Assembly: GCA_947624485.1 (NCBI GenBank)
Contig: CANQKM010000002.1
Span: 288,923 to 352,922 of the forward strand
DNA: 64,000 nt
Reading direction: 5' to 3'
Source: an uncultured Clostridia bacterium
GTDB lineage: Bacteria > Bacillota > Clostridia > UBA1381
Each line of letters begins with the position of its first letter. The stretch's first letter is position 1. The notes beneath the pieces were generated by a model, which was not told the origin of the DNA, made no database searches, and was given only the letters and a program-made list of their open reading frames with translations. Below are positions 63,920 to 64,000 of the stretch, one piece after another. The position numbers and the translations under genes were made by a program.

Positions 63920-64000
63920 AAATAAGCTGTCGCGAGAGCGGAGCATGTACATTGAAAGATGAACAGTGTTGGTATTTACGAAACGTAAGTACGGAACCAA
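63920..64000 (+). promoter_or_regulatory. probable rRNA-operon leader with boxA-like element
   Basis: After the promoter comes GTCGCGAGAGCGGAGC, then TGTACATTGAAAGATGAACAG. The latter resembles the boxA/leader text (TGTTCTTTGAAAACT-type) that precedes 16S genes in Firmicutes. No protein start is visible. The 16S gene itself would lie beyond the window. Confidence 0.5.

Overview
The window reads as chromosomal DNA of a spore-forming, low-to-mid-GC member of the class Clostridia. Supporting signs are the SigH-type sigma factor, a SPOCS/LysM coat-type protein behind a SigE-like promoter, the DUF421/DUF4363 pair, AAGGAGG ribosome binding sites, frequent TTG/GTG starts and Gram-positive extended -10 promoters (TRTGG-TAWAAT). 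Secreted proteins with SLH, GLUG, Ig-like and Calx-beta modules and a GH53 galactanase point to a gut bacterium that works on plant pectin side chains, with large proteins held on its surface. A Monoglobus-like lineage would fit, but I cannot prove the genus from sequence alone.

Layout. 0-8.8 kb: 3' part of a hybrid histidine kinase, a 4Fe-4S aldo/keto reductase, a 1630-residue secreted Ig-like repeat protein, a YkuD-fold protein and a nitroreductase, ending at a perfect 36-nt palindrome. 8.8-10.1 kb: ogt, tRNA-Arg(ACG) and a zinc-ribbon gene. 10.2-30.6 kb: an accessory island. Two giant secreted proteins (1877 and 2658 residues) diverge from a shared control region that carries a LytTR-type direct repeat. 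The second is followed by a 46-codon double-glycine peptide precursor. On the opposite strand lies a complete NHLM-type peptide exporter (C39 peptidase/permease/ATPase, second permease/ATPase, HlyD-like adaptor) led by a LivJ-like lipoprotein. No peptide-modifying enzyme is visible. 30.6-35.2 kb: a candidate small RNA, the SPOCS/LysM gene, a ClC channel, a CmpB-like membrane protein and a MITE-like repeat array.

35.3-45.2 kb is mostly housekeeping: gyrA followed by two cyclophilins, a YerC-type regulator with a methyltransferase, DUF421/DUF4363, and argC-argB-proS. 45.4-51.7 kb holds a membrane-anchored unknown, a stalk-domain chimera, the GH53 endo-galactanase and an MsmX/UgpC-type sugar-transport ATPase. 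51.9-55.9 kb: ung, coaE, a lytic transglycosylase, a cytidylate-kinase-like gene, uppP and an RpiB-family gene. 56.1-59.3 kb: trpD-trpC-trpF-trpA with no trpB, unusually dense in the word GGGGACACTAAA on both strands. 59.3-63.75 kb: a stalk-domain protein, sigH, a zinc-ribbon protein, an AGCS alanine/glycine symporter and an SseB-domain protein. The last 110 bases hold a strong promoter and a boxA-like leader, probably the start of an rRNA operon beyond the window.

The most unusual parts are the peptide-export/giant-surface-protein island with its LytTR-like operator, and the GGGGACACTAAA words, which form a palindromic terminator at 8.8 kb and are scattered inside the trp coding sequences.
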